A stretch of 64,000 nt of DNA from VXNE01 sp965203615 (GCA_965203615.1 OZ241900.1:1178001-1242000); one strand, 5' to 3'; positions 17,973 through 27,077 are shown, counted from the stretch's first letter. A program made the numbers and translations. The notes: generated by a model not told the origin, from the letters alone.

Positions 17973-19589
17973 ATGCCCGAACACCGCAAATACGATGTCG
18001 TCATCATCGGCGGCGGCCACAACGGCCTGATTTGCGGCGCCTATCTCGCCAAGGCGGGACTCCGGGTCGTTGTGGTCGAGCAGCACGACATGGTCGGCGG
18101 CGCCGCGGTCACCCAGGAGTTCCACCCCGGGTACCGGGCCTCCACGTTCTCGTACCTGATGAGCCTCCTGCATCCGCAGATCATCGCCGAACTCAACCTC
18201 CGGCAACACGGCCTCGAGGTACTTCCTTGCTCGGACATGTTCAGTCCGCTGGAAGACGACTACATCGTCTACTCGGACGATGTCGCGCGCACGCAAGCGT
18301 CGTTCGCACGATTCAACGAGCGCGACGCCGCGATCTATCCCGAGTTCAACACGTACCTGTACGAAGCGGCGGAAGTGATCCGGAAACTGCTGTTCGAAAC
18401 GCCGCCGGACCCGACCAGGAGAGACTGGAAGACATACAAGCAAATAGGGGCGCTCCTCTGGAAGTACCGAAAGATCGGCGGAAAGTTCTTTCAGATCTAC
18501 GACATCCTGACCATGAGCGCAGACGATTACCTGCGGCGCTGGTTCGAGGACTCGCGCATTCGCGCCGTGCTGGCCTACTACGCGTCCATCGGGACCTTCG
18601 GTGGCCCGAAAACCCCCGGGTCCGCGTACGTGATCATGCACCACATCATGGGAGAGCATGAGGGCGCGGGCGGCTGGGGTTTCATCCGCGGCGGCATGGG
18701 AAAGATCACCGAGGCGATCGCCGCCTCCGGTCGCCTGGACGGGCTGGAAATCGTGACCGGGGCCTGGATCGAACAGGTCAAGGTGGCCAACGGGCGGGTT
18801 ACCGGCGTCGCGACGAAGGACGGGCGCGAATTCGACGCCAACGTCGTCGTCTCCAATGCGAGCGCGAAAGCCCTTTATCTAAACATGATCGAGGCGCGGC
18901 ACCTGCCGGACGAACTGCTGCGGGACATCCGCAACATGCGCACGTTCTCCACCGCATTCAAGATCAACATCGCCTGCGAGCGCCCGCCCCGCTACCCCGG
19001 CCTGCAGAAGGCGATCGACGACGGTGCTCTGGGCGACTTCACCTACCCCACCTACGTCCATTGCGCGCCGGACATCGACTACCTGGAGCAGGCCTACGAC
19101 GACGCGAAGCACGGATGGTATTCGTCGAGCCCGTTCATGACCCCGGTGGTGCCCACCATCGTCGACGACACGCTGGCGCCGGAAGGCAAGCACGTCGTCA
19201 ACCTGTTCGGCGGCCACGCGCCCTACGAACTGAAGAACGGCCGCTGGGAGGACGAAAAGGAGAACTTCACCAAGAACGTGTTCAGGACGCTGGACCGGTT
19301 CGCTCCCGGCTTTTCGGATGACATCATCGCCTCAGAAGTTATGGTGGCACCGGACATCGAAGCCCGCGTCAACCTCCCCCAAGGGCACATCTTCCACGGC
19401 GAACTGGCCCTCGACCAGCTCTTCTTCAAACGGCCCGCGCCCCACTATGCGGACTACCGCGGGCCGCTCGGGGGCCTTTACATGTGCGGGTCGAGCTGCC
19501 ATCCCGGGGGCGGGGTTTCGGGTATCCCCGGCCACAACGCCGCCAGGGAGATTCTCAAGGACTTGGGAAAGCGGGCGTTGCCCCGCTGA
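17973..19589 (+). CDS. Phytoene-desaturase-like FAD oxidoreductase (PYROXD2 family)
   Basis: A 538-aa protein with ATG at 17973. It has the N-terminal nucleotide fold VVIIGGGHNGLICGAYLAKAG, the MVGGAAVTQEFHPGYRAS segment and the C-terminal FAD motif GGLYMCGSSCHPGGGVSGIPGHNAA that define the PYROXD2/carotenoid-desaturase-like branch. Length agrees with the family (520-580 aa). The bacterial members have no agreed substrate and are often mislabelled phytoene dehydrogenase; no carotenoid genes are nearby, so a pigment role is unlikely. Confidence 0.92.
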   Translation: MPEHRKYDVVIIGGGHNGLICGAYLAKAGLRVVVVEQHDMVGGAAVTQEFHPGYRASTFSYLMSLLHPQIIAELNLRQHGLEVLPCSDMFSPLEDDYIVYSDDVARTQASFARFNERDAAIYPEFNTYLYEAAEVIRKLLFETPPDPTRRDWKTYKQIGALLWKYRKIGGKFFQIYDILTMSADDYLRRWFEDSRIRAVLAYYASIGTFGGPKTPGSAYVIMHHIMGEHEGAGGWGFIRGGMGKITEAIAASGRLDGLEIVTGAWIEQVKVANGRVTGVATKDGREFDANVVVSNASAKALYLNMIEARHLPDELLRDIRNMRTFSTAFKINIACERPPRYPGLQKAIDDGALGDFTYPTYVHCAPDIDYLEQAYDDAKHGWYSSSPFMTPVVPTIVDDTLAPEGKHVVNLFGGHAPYELKNGRWEDEKENFTKNVFRTLDRFAPGFSDDIIASEVMVAPDIEARVNLPQGHIFHGELALDQLFFKRPAPHYADYRGPLGGLYMCGSSCHPGGGVSGIPGHNAAREILKDLGKRALPR

Positions 19590-19840
19590 ACATGCGTTTC
19601 GACAACGGGCCTGTGGCAGAAATCACCCGTTCTGCCGACGCTGGACGTAGCGCGCCGCTATGGTCAATCACGCGCTTGCGACGACCGGGAGGACTATCGC
19701 GTCCGGCTTACGGAGGCGGTGCACAACTTCTCACACAAGGAGCCCGCTCCAGGCTACGGCGCAACGGGTTCCCTATCGGTTCCGCGCCATTCCGAGAGCA
19801 GGTACACTCGCTGCAACATTCCGCTTGAGGTGAGACATTC

Positions 19841-20461
19841 TTGAGCAGCACCACCGTCCTGGGCCACTTTCATGGAACAAATGCCTCCGGGGAGCGCGAG
19901 CGACCGGGGGCGCTTGTTCCATGCGCGACGAGCGGGGCCGGGCCACAGGCGAAGCCGAAGACTGCGGCTGTGGGGCACTCGCATGGAACAAATGCCTCCC
20001 GGGAGCACCAGCGACCGGAGGCGCTTGTTCCATGCGCGACGAGCGGGGCCGGGCCACAGGCGAAGCCGAAGGCTGCGGCTGTGGGGCACTCGCATGGAAC
20101 AATTGCCTCCCGGGAGCACCAGCGACCGGCGGCGATTGGTCCATGGGCGACGAGCGGGGCCGGGCCACAGGCGAAGCCGAAGGCTGCGGCTGTGGGGCAC
20201 TTTCCGGGATGCATCACCCTCTCCGACAAGCTTGGAGCGAGACGTTTCGATGTCGGTCCCGCGGCATGGGCGACGATGGGACCCGACACCGCGTGGGCCG
20301 CCAACCGCTACTTCCTGAATGCGATGATCGGCGCCGGCGACAGTTTCGTCCTCTCGGTGAACCCGCGCCTCGTCCGGCCCGGAACCTGGCTGTTTCGCGA
20401 GTTGGTCCATCTCCGTACCTGTCACGTTCGGATCCCGAGCGCACCCGCCTGGACGCATTAG
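19841..20461 (+). CDS. Toxin-like ORF interrupted by an in-frame 3 x 37-aa repeat array
   Basis: A 206-aa frame with a TTG at 19841 (in-frame stop at 19826). Only the beginning (STTVLGHF) and the last about 85 residues look like protein: ITLSDKLGARRFDVG, WAANRYFLNAMIGAGDSFVL, and RLVRPGTWLFRELVHL. The 111 residues between are the translated tandem repeat. Removing them joins TVLGHF directly to PGCITLSDKLGARRF, a natural-looking sequence. From memory, the LGA-x-F ... AN-x-FL-x-x-x-I-x-x-GD pattern occurs at the C-terminus of bacterial polymorphic toxins, usually attached to a larger protein. Here it stands alone, directly followed by an unknown 167-aa gene (11-bp gap) that could be its immunity protein. 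Function is inferred, not shown. Confidence 0.45.
   Translation: MSSTTVLGHFHGTNASGERERPGALVPCATSGAGPQAKPKTAAVGHSHGTNASREHQRPEALVPCATSGAGPQAKPKAAAVGHSHGTIASREHQRPAAIGPWATSGAGPQAKPKAAAVGHFPGCITLSDKLGARRFDVGPAAWATMGPDTAWAANRYFLNAMIGAGDSFVLSVNPRLVRPGTWLFRELVHLRTCHVRIPSAPAWTH
19871..20203 (+). repeat. Three tandem 111-bp repeats, each with two inverted-repeat hairpins
   Basis: Units begin at 19871, 19982 and 20093 with CATGGAACAA and have an exact 111-bp period (37 codons, so every reading frame is preserved). Each unit has two hairpin-forming parts: GGAACAAATGCCTCC facing GGAGGCGCTTGTTCC across an about 17-nt loop, and GCCACAGGCGAAGCC facing GGCTGCGGCTGTGG across a GAA loop. Unit 3 is the most diverged; at one stem position an A:C mismatch becomes a T:A pair, while other changes weaken the stem. 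The array is bounded on both sides by a nearly identical GGGC(C)ACTTTC, which looks like the insertion point. No transposase is present. Confidence 0.92.
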
Positions 20462-20472
20462 GGGAGGCCACC

Positions 20473-20976
20473 ATGCTCGTCGACCGCTCCTCGCACGCCT
20501 GGCGCCCGCCGGATGCTGTCGAGGCGTTCCGCTGTCATGTTGCGGAAGGCCTGGACGAAGGCTGGGACGTCGATATTTCCGCCTACGACAACGACGTTCC
20601 CGCAAACCATGCGTTTATCTCCGCAGCGGTCGTAGCCACGTCGGGCCGCATACGAGTCGACATCTCGCGCCACGCTGGCAACGATACTGTCTTCGTCCGT
20701 TTCGGCGAGTCCGATCCAGTTCCGTTCGAAGACCTCGCCATCGCAAAAGGAGAACTCGACCGCAGTCAACTCGATGCACTGTCGTATATCGACGATCCTG
20801 ACGACCCCAGCCTTCTCCAGCCGCTTGTTGGTTTGGACCGCGCCCTCAACCTCCTTCGGGAGTGGCGCGATCAACTGCACAAGGACCTGCATCCCGACAA
20901 TTCCAGGGTTGCGACGCAACTGCGGGGAATCGCAGACGGAGTCTCCGCTGGGCTGCTTCACAAGGTCGATCATTGA
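20473..20976 (+). CDS. Hypothetical protein, possible immunity partner of the preceding toxin-like ORF
   Basis: A 167-aa protein from ATG 20473 with GGGGAGG just upstream. It is acidic and soluble, rich in D/E (YDNDVPANHAF; IDDPDDPSLLQPLVGLDRALNLLREWRDQLH), with an alpha/beta first half and a helical end. No signal peptide or membrane segment. I do not recognise the family. Its acidity, size and position 11 bp after the toxin-like frame are what one expects of an immunity protein, but no motif proves this. The downstream halogenase starts 62 bp later. Confidence 0.7.
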   Translation: MLVDRSSHAWRPPDAVEAFRCHVAEGLDEGWDVDISAYDNDVPANHAFISAAVVATSGRIRVDISRHAGNDTVFVRFGESDPVPFEDLAIAKGELDRSQLDALSYIDDPDDPSLLQPLVGLDRALNLLREWRDQLHKDLHPDNSRVATQLRGIADGVSAGLLHKVDH

Positions 20977-21038
20977 GTCCGAACGCGCCGGGCGTTCCCC
21001 ATCGACAACTTCCCCACAACACCCAAGCCGCTCCTGAC

Positions 21039-22706
21039 ATGCAGACAAAACGAGTCCTGATCGTCGGAGGCGGGTCATCGGGCTGGACGGCTGCGGCCTA
21101 CCTGAACGCCACCCTCAACACCGATGGCCGGAAGTTCGCGGACATCAGCCTGGTCGAGTCGCCGGACATTCCCCGCATCGGCGTCGGCGAGGCCACGATT
21201 CCCAACATCCGGAGCACGCTAGCCACCATCGGCATCGACGAGACCGAATTCTTGAGGGCTGTCGACGGGACGTTCAAGCAGTCCATACGTTTCGTCAACT
21301 GGCTGGACGGACCGCAGTCGGGTAACGGCACCGGGGCCGGTCCGGCCCAGTCACCGCGAACAGTCCAGGGTCTGATCGCCCCGGAGAGACGTTCGCGCCA
21401 CGGGTTCTTCCACCATCCGTTCAGCCGATACAGCTCGGGAACCGAAGATGCGGGCCGGCGTTGGCTGATGAGCGACCGCTCGGTGCCCTTTATCAATACG
21501 GTGTCCGCACAACCCGTACTGTGCGAGATGGGGCTTGCGCCGAAAACGCTTGGAAACAGGGATGCCGGGATGTCTCTCGACTACGCGTTTCACATGGACG
21601 CGCAGAAGTTCGCGCACCAGTTGACCGCGCACGCGACGGCCCGCGGCGTCGAACACCACCTCGACCTTGTCGTCGGCGTCGACATGCACGAGAACGGCAA
21701 CATCGCCGCGGTGCGGACGCAGTCGGGCAAGCGGCTCGAAGCGGACCTCTTTATCGACTGCACGGGATTCTCGGCGCGACTCATCGGAGATCAACTCGGA
21801 GTCGGGTTTTCGGACTGCTCCCAGTGGCTGCTCTGCGACCGGGCGATCACGATGAACGTGCCGTACGACCACCACTACCCCGGCTACGTTCGGCCCTACA
21901 CCACCGCCACCGCGCTGTCTTCGGGCTGGGTCTGGGACATTCCGCTGCAGACCCGGCGCTCGCTCGGCTACGTGCACTCGAGCGCCTTCATCAGCGAGGA
22001 AGACGCGGAACGGGAACTGCGCGCGTTCGAGGGCGATCACGCCGAGTCCCTGCCCTCGCGCCTCGTCAGGTTCCAAGTGGGACGACGCGAGCAGCAGTGG
22101 GCCGGGAACTGCGTAGCCATCGGTCTCTCCGGCGGGTTCATCGAGCCGCTGGAATCGACCGGGCTCTATCTCAGCCAGATCGGAAGCTCCGTTCTGGCCG
22201 AACACTTTCCCTACGGGGACGACCTCGCGCCGCTGGCCTTCCGGTTCAACCGGATCATGGAGAACCGCTTCTACGAGATCCTCGACTTCATCAACATGCA
22301 CTACTGCACGACGCGTCGGCGGGACACGGAATTCTGGCGCGAGGTCGCGCGTCCGGAACGGATCAACGACCGCCTCAGGGCGAAACTCGAATACTGGCGC
22401 ATCAAGCCGCCATCGATTTCGGACTTCGAGGACCAGTTCTTCCCGGGACAACCCCAAACCTCTCTCGAGTCCGGGCCGGACAGCAGGCACCCCATCGACA
22501 CGGGTCGCCTGTGGAATCACTACAGTTACGAGACCGTGCTCTACGGCATGGATTTCCTGCGCGACGAAAGCCGCGCCTGGTTTGGCGATCAGCGCCCGCG
22601 CCCAGCCGTGCTGCAGAAGGTTGTTGATGCCATCAACACCGGACCGCAGAAGCTCCCGACCCACGACATTTGGCTAAAGCGCGTCGTCGGCATGGAAGAC
22701 TTCTGA
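21039..22706 (+). CDS. Flavin-dependent tryptophan-type halogenase
   Basis: A 555-aa protein with ATG at 21039. It has the FAD motif VLIVGGGSSGWTAAAYL, the halogenase-specific catalytic lysine in GTFKQSIRFVNW (Lys80, matching Lys79 of PrnA), the halogenase signature GWVWDIP, and the active-site GGFIEPLESTGLY segment with the conserved Glu and Ser/Thr. All catalytic residues of the family are present, so it should chlorinate or brominate an aromatic substrate using FADH2 and O2. A partner flavin reductase is not seen nearby. It may share an operon with the MetF-like gene starting 2 bp later and the sulfotransferase at 23621. Confidence 0.93.
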   Translation: MQTKRVLIVGGGSSGWTAAAYLNATLNTDGRKFADISLVESPDIPRIGVGEATIPNIRSTLATIGIDETEFLRAVDGTFKQSIRFVNWLDGPQSGNGTGAGPAQSPRTVQGLIAPERRSRHGFFHHPFSRYSSGTEDAGRRWLMSDRSVPFINTVSAQPVLCEMGLAPKTLGNRDAGMSLDYAFHMDAQKFAHQLTAHATARGVEHHLDLVVGVDMHENGNIAAVRTQSGKRLEADLFIDCTGFSARLIGDQLGVGFSDCSQWLLCDRAITMNVPYDHHYPGYVRPYTTATALSSGWVWDIPLQTRRSLGYVHSSAFISEEDAERELRAFEGDHAESLPSRLVRFQVGRREQQWAGNCVAIGLSGGFIEPLESTGLYLSQIGSSVLAEHFPYGDDLAPLAFRFNRIMENRFYEILDFINMHYCTTRRRDTEFWREVARPERINDRLRAKLEYWRIKPPSISDFEDQFFPGQPQTSLESGPDSRHPIDTGRLWNHYSYETVLYGMDFLRDESRAWFGDQRPRPAVLQKVVDAINTGPQKLPTHDIWLKRVVGMEDF

Positions 22707-22707
22707 C

Positions 22708-23592
22708 GTGTCGTTCAAGGATGCGCTGAAAACCAGGGACTTCGCCGTCACGGCACACGTGAACATGTCCCGGTTGCCGGATGCCCGATCCCTGGTCCAG
22801 CAGGGGGAGATCCTTTGGCCCGCCGTTGACGCCGTGCAACTGACGGACAACCCGGGCGCAGAGGTGCACATGTCGGGCCTCGCGGCCGCGGCCCTGCTGC
22901 TGCGCGAAGGCATCGACCCGATCCTGCACATGACCTGCCGGGATCGAAACCGCATCGCGCTGCAAAGCGACCTGATCGGCGCCGCCGCGCTCGGCGTGAC
23001 CAGCGTGTTGCTGATGCGCGGCGACCGCGCTCCGGACCACATGAAACCCAGGGTGCGGGGCGTTTTCGACACGCACCCGCAGGACATGATGGCCTTCGCG
23101 CGACAGTTGAAGGACGCGAAGGACGTCCCGCTCGTGACCGACTTCCTGGTCGGGGCGACCGCGACGATCTTCGATCCGGATGCGACGTTCACCCCGGTCA
23201 ATCTCACCCGAAAGTGCGATGCCGGCGCGAACTTCGTCCAGACGCAGCTCTGTTTCGACATGGACGTCGTTCGCAATTACATGCGGCGCATGGTCACGGC
23301 CCAGTTGACGCACCGCCTCAGCTTCCTGATGGCGTTGTCGCCACTGCCGTCGGCCGAGGCCGCACGGTGGATCAGGCAAAACGTCAGGGGCGCCCTGGTG
23401 CCGTCGCCGATCATCGAGAGAATGGAGCGGGCCGCGGACCCGGAGCGCGAGGGAATCGAGATCTGTGCGGAGATGCTCGACGAACTGGCGACGATTCCGG
23501 GAGTATCCGGCGTGAGCCTGCTGTCACTCGGCAGTCTCGAATCCATACCGGCCGCAGTCGAGGCATCGGGCATTCGCGCCGCCATCCAGTAA
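22708..23592 (+). CDS. Methylenetetrahydrofolate reductase-like (MetF-fold) protein lacking the catalytic Glu
   Basis: A 294-aa protein, GTG start one base after the halogenase stop. The fold markers of MetF are present: HMTCRDRNRIALQSDLIGAAALGV and VLLMRGDRAP (Asp106, matching the flavin-contacting Asp120 of E. coli MetF), then GANFVQTQLCFD. The N-terminal E-x-x-P-P strand that carries the proton-donating Glu28 in E. coli is replaced by TAHVNMSRLP (His17). It may therefore catalyse a different folate reaction or be a methylenetetrahydrofolate-handling protein in methylamine metabolism. Tight spacing suggests co-transcription with the halogenase. Confidence 0.88.
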   Translation: MSFKDALKTRDFAVTAHVNMSRLPDARSLVQQGEILWPAVDAVQLTDNPGAEVHMSGLAAAALLLREGIDPILHMTCRDRNRIALQSDLIGAAALGVTSVLLMRGDRAPDHMKPRVRGVFDTHPQDMMAFARQLKDAKDVPLVTDFLVGATATIFDPDATFTPVNLTRKCDAGANFVQTQLCFDMDVVRNYMRRMVTAQLTHRLSFLMALSPLPSAEAARWIRQNVRGALVPSPIIERMERAADPEREGIEICAEMLDELATIPGVSGVSLLSLGSLESIPAAVEASGIRAAIQ

Positions 23593-23620
23593 CGCCGGGA
23601 GAACACAGATTCCAGATCCC

Positions 23621-25639
23621 TTGCCACAACAGCAACTGTTTCAGCGGGCACAGAGGTTCCTGCAGACCGGAGAAGCCGAGTCCGCCCGGAACATCTGCGC
23701 CATCGTGCTGGACCACTATCCGGACGATGCGAACTTTCTTTGCCTGTCCGCCCGTGCCCTGACCAGGCTCGGCCGCCTCGACGAGGCCGACCGCGACATC
23801 GAAAAGGCGCTTTCCCTCTTCCCGGAGTTCGAACGGGCACATGAGGCCCGGGGCGATCTGCTCATCGCGAAGCGCGAGTTTTCCGCCGCGGCGGAAGCGT
23901 TCGAGGAGGCCCTGAAACTCAACCCCAACCGGCAGCAGACGCGCATGAAACTCGGCCGCGTTCTCATGGGCATGGGCCATGTGGACAAGGCCCGGGCACT
24001 GCGGGGCGAGTTCCTTCGACTCGACCGGGACAACCAGGACATCGTCAGGGCCGTCAACCTGGAGAAAGAAGAAAAGCCTGTCGAGGCCGAGCGGATCTAC
24101 CGCGATATCCTGAGGCGACACCCCGACAATGTTTCGGCGATGCGTCTTTGGGCGCGGCTCGGCACGCGCCAGCAGCGGTACCAGGATGCGGAGATGCTGC
24201 TGAAGCGCGCGGTCGAGGTGGCGCCCGGCTTCAACCAGGCGTGGGCGGACCTCGTCACGGTGCAGTACGAGCAGCAGAAACACGACGAGGCGGCCGACAG
24301 CGCGAAGCGGCTGATCAAGCTCGATCCTCGCGTGCCCAACGGCTACCTGCTCCTGGCCTCCGCCCGCGCGTCCGCCGGAAACCACGAAGACGCGCTCCGC
24401 GCTTTCGACGACGCCCTCGCCATCAACCCGAAACACGTCGGCGCGCTCTGCGGCAGGGGTAACGTCTGCCGTACCGTCGGCGACCAGGCCGGCGCGATCG
24501 CCGCTTTCCGGAGCAGCATCGAGGCGAATCCCCTGCATGCCGAGGCGTACTGGAACCTGGCGAACCTCAAGACGTTCCGGTTCGAGGACTCGGAAGTCGA
24601 CGACATGCTGGCGCTGGTCGGCGACGAGCGCATACCGCCCGACGGGCAGGTGCAATTGAACAACGCCCTCGGCCTCGAATTCGAGGGCCGCAAGGACTTC
24701 GACCGGGCATTCGAGTACATCGACCGCAGCAACCGGTTGCGGCGCGAGAGCGAGTTCTACGATCGCGTCGAGAACGAAGAGATGGTCGACAACTCCATCG
24801 AGATCTTCACGCGCCAGTTTTTCGACGACAACGCGAACCGCGGCGATCCCGACCCCGCGCCGATATTCATCGTCGGACTGCCGCGGTCCGGATCAACACT
24901 GATCGAGCAGATCCTGTCGAGCCACTCGATGGTGGACGGGACCCACGAACTGCGCGACCTTGGCGCGACGGTCAGGGCCGACCGGATCACCGGCGCCTTC
25001 AACCCCCGCTATCCGAAGAACCTCGAGAACATCGACGATGACGGGTTCAGGCGCCTCGGCGGCGAGTACATCCGGCGCACGCGCCGGTACCGCGGCGATC
25101 GCCCGTTGTTCACGGACAAGAATCCGAACAACTATGTGCATGCGGGCCTGATACACCTGATCCTGCCCAACGCGAAGATCATCGATGCCCGGCGCCACCC
25201 GCTCGATAGCTGCCTTGGCAGCTACAAGCAGCTATTCGCGCAGGGACAGCCGTTCTCCTATGACCTCGTGGAACTCGGCGAGTACTACCTGCAGTACCAG
25301 CGACTGATGGACCATTGGCACGAGGTCCTGCCCGGCAGAGTGCTCGACGTCCAGTACGAGGATGTCGTGGCTGACCTTGAGGATCAGGTCAGGCGAATCC
25401 TCGAGTACTGCGAACTGCCCTGGGAAGACGGCTGCCTTCGGTTTCACGAAACCGAACGGGCGGTCAAGTCCGCGAGTTCGGAACAGGTGCGCCAACCCAT
25501 CTATTCGACGGCGGTGCATACCTGGCGGCGCTACGAAGCACACCTCGACCCCCTGATCGAAGTCCTGGAGCCGCTCCTCCTGGAACTGCCGAAGGAGGAG
25601 CGGCCTATCTGTCTCGGTGGATCAACCGCTTCCGTCTGA
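23621..25639 (+). CDS. TPR-repeat sulfotransferase family protein (second copy)
   Basis: A 672-aa protein; TTG 23621 is the best start, no in-frame ATG lies before the first TPR. Residues about 5-330 are TPR repeats (AREALxxxP type); from about 413 follows the sulfotransferase domain with the PAPS loop IFIVGLPRSGSTLIEQILSSH and the 3'-phosphate site RHPLDSCLGSY. Architecture is the same as the protein at 2045-3961, but the sequences differ widely, so these are old paralogs. Next to a halogenase it may act in the same modification of an unknown aromatic or peptide product. Confidence 0.92.
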   Translation: MPQQQLFQRAQRFLQTGEAESARNICAIVLDHYPDDANFLCLSARALTRLGRLDEADRDIEKALSLFPEFERAHEARGDLLIAKREFSAAAEAFEEALKLNPNRQQTRMKLGRVLMGMGHVDKARALRGEFLRLDRDNQDIVRAVNLEKEEKPVEAERIYRDILRRHPDNVSAMRLWARLGTRQQRYQDAEMLLKRAVEVAPGFNQAWADLVTVQYEQQKHDEAADSAKRLIKLDPRVPNGYLLLASARASAGNHEDALRAFDDALAINPKHVGALCGRGNVCRTVGDQAGAIAAFRSSIEANPLHAEAYWNLANLKTFRFEDSEVDDMLALVGDERIPPDGQVQLNNALGLEFEGRKDFDRAFEYIDRSNRLRRESEFYDRVENEEMVDNSIEIFTRQFFDDNANRGDPDPAPIFIVGLPRSGSTLIEQILSSHSMVDGTHELRDLGATVRADRITGAFNPRYPKNLENIDDDGFRRLGGEYIRRTRRYRGDRPLFTDKNPNNYVHAGLIHLILPNAKIIDARRHPLDSCLGSYKQLFAQGQPFSYDLVELGEYYLQYQRLMDHWHEVLPGRVLDVQYEDVVADLEDQVRRILEYCELPWEDGCLRFHETERAVKSASSEQVRQPIYSTAVHTWRRYEAHLDPLIEVLEPLLLELPKEERPICLGGSTASV

Positions 25640-25809
25640 GCAATCGCACGCAATTTTTCGCCTGCATCTGGTCAGACCGCGACCATGCCACGACAGAGGG
25701 TCACGCTTCGGCAACTTCAAACGCCGTGACGTTGCGCGACTCCTCCGATCAGATAGATTGGGTGAAATGCTGGTCATTTGTCGCCAGCAACACGTCTAGG
25801 GAGTTGCCC

Positions 25810-26907
25810 CTAGGCCATGCCGTGTTCATGCACTGCCGCGCCAACCGCATCCAACCACGACAGGAGTGACGAAACCGGCTCGTCCCCGGGGTCATTCTCG
25901 ATCACCCACTTCACTTCCCGGCCCGCCACGACGAACAGTCCGATCCGCTCGATCCCGCGTCGTAACTCTTGGATGACTTGCTCCGGAACGGATGTCTTGC
26001 CCAAACCAGACCTGTCTTCCAATGCCGTGTAAATACTTTGCCGGTAAACAGACCCGGGCGGGTACCCGTAACAGACCACGACGCGTTCCCCGTTGCTGTC
26101 CACGCCAACAGAAAAGCCCTTCGTGCCCCAATTTACGGAGTGAGCGTTCGCTCGGGCCCAATCGAGAATGCGCTCGAACACCGGGCGACCGATTTCATCG
26201 CAAAAACCCAAGAAATCCTGTTCGTTCGTCTTGGGTTGGGATGCCGACACCACATGCCGCGGCCGGCCCTGTTTGCTGCCGATCACGACCTCCCGCGCGA
26301 AAAGGCGCTTGCCGTCCTCCGCCTCGAAGAAGCTGAACTCGATGCATGTGGTGTGGATGCCTCTCGACGTGAGAAATGCTGCGGTCTGACGGATTGGCGC
26401 CGTGATCCGCTGGCCGACTATCACGAGGCGCTGCGTCTTGTTAAACGCGACACCCTCTTCCGCGCCGAGCCCGAAGTAGCGCCGGTGCTGGTCCGCGAGG
26501 CTGACCGAGTCGGGACCTTCTTCATAATCCGTGCAAATGCGGAATAGCTCTTCAAGGGCGGTGGCATCGAGCTTTTCCGCAAACGCGCCGTATTCGAGAG
26601 CTTGGGCGATGGTGTCGCGCGGCGTACGATCCCGTTTTAGTTCGACCACAAGGACGTTGCCGTCGCGGTCCAGTCCAAGCAGATCGATGTAACCCCCAAG
26701 GTCCGTCTCCACCTGACGACCGACAATCATGACTCTCCCTTCCTCGGCGATGCCGTCCGGATTCGACTCCAGCCACTGCTCAAGCGCTGCCTCAGTGTGA
26801 TTCGCCTCGAACGGCAGGCGCGTGTATTCCCCGAAAGTCCCATTCGGATCGATCCCGAACACCCGCAAACCGTTTCCTTTCGTCTCCACCGACTGCCATC
26901 TCCACAT
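25810..26907 (-). CDS. NucS/DUF91-type PD-(D/E)XK nuclease-like protein
   Basis: A 365-aa protein from ATG 26907 (a TTG at 26979 would add 24 residues without family features). Residues 71-110 carry a clear nuclease core: GGYIDLLGLDRDGNVLVVELKRDRTPRDTIAQALEYGAF, with Asp75, Glu89 and Lys91 as the PD-(D/E)XK triad and a following glutamine in the Q-x-x-x-Y position. This matches the C-terminal domain of NucS/EndoMS. Residues beyond about 150 form an unrecognised domain. Bacterial stand-alone members outside Actinobacteria are mostly uncharacterised and often lie in defence islands. Substrate unknown. Confidence 0.8.
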   Translation of the reverse strand: MWRWQSVETKGNGLRVFGIDPNGTFGEYTRLPFEANHTEAALEQWLESNPDGIAEEGRVMIVGRQVETDLGGYIDLLGLDRDGNVLVVELKRDRTPRDTIAQALEYGAFAEKLDATALEELFRICTDYEEGPDSVSLADQHRRYFGLGAEEGVAFNKTQRLVIVGQRITAPIRQTAAFLTSRGIHTTCIEFSFFEAEDGKRLFAREVVIGSKQGRPRHVVSASQPKTNEQDFLGFCDEIGRPVFERILDWARANAHSVNWGTKGFSVGVDSNGERVVVCYGYPPGSVYRQSIYTALEDRSGLGKTSVPEQVIQELRRGIERIGLFVVAGREVKWVIENDPGDEPVSSLLSWLDAVGAAVHEHGMA

Positions 26908-27077
26908 TTGGGCCGGATCAGCGCCGTCGCCGACCGGGCGCGGGACGCTACCAATAGCAAAGCGTTGCGCAATGCACAAACATCGGCGTGACGGGGTCCA
27001 ACCGATGCAACGCCGTCTTCACGTGCCGCTTCTCTACGCGGAAACCTCTGCGAGAATGTCCACAAGCATCGTGGACG

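Noticed and set aside
17973..19589. Carotenoid biosynthesis gene
   Set aside because: The protein is PYROXD2-like; no crtB, crtE or crtY partners are nearby.
19871..20203. CRISPR array
   Set aside because: Units are 111 bp and contiguous with no unique spacers, and no cas genes are present.
19754..20605. 283-aa minus-strand ORF across the repeats
   Set aside because: Mostly translation of the repeat; the long open frames arise because the period is divisible by 3, and no start context or family feature supports it.
21351..22664. 437-aa minus-strand ORF opposite the halogenase
   Set aside because: Shadow of a gene with all halogenase catalytic residues.
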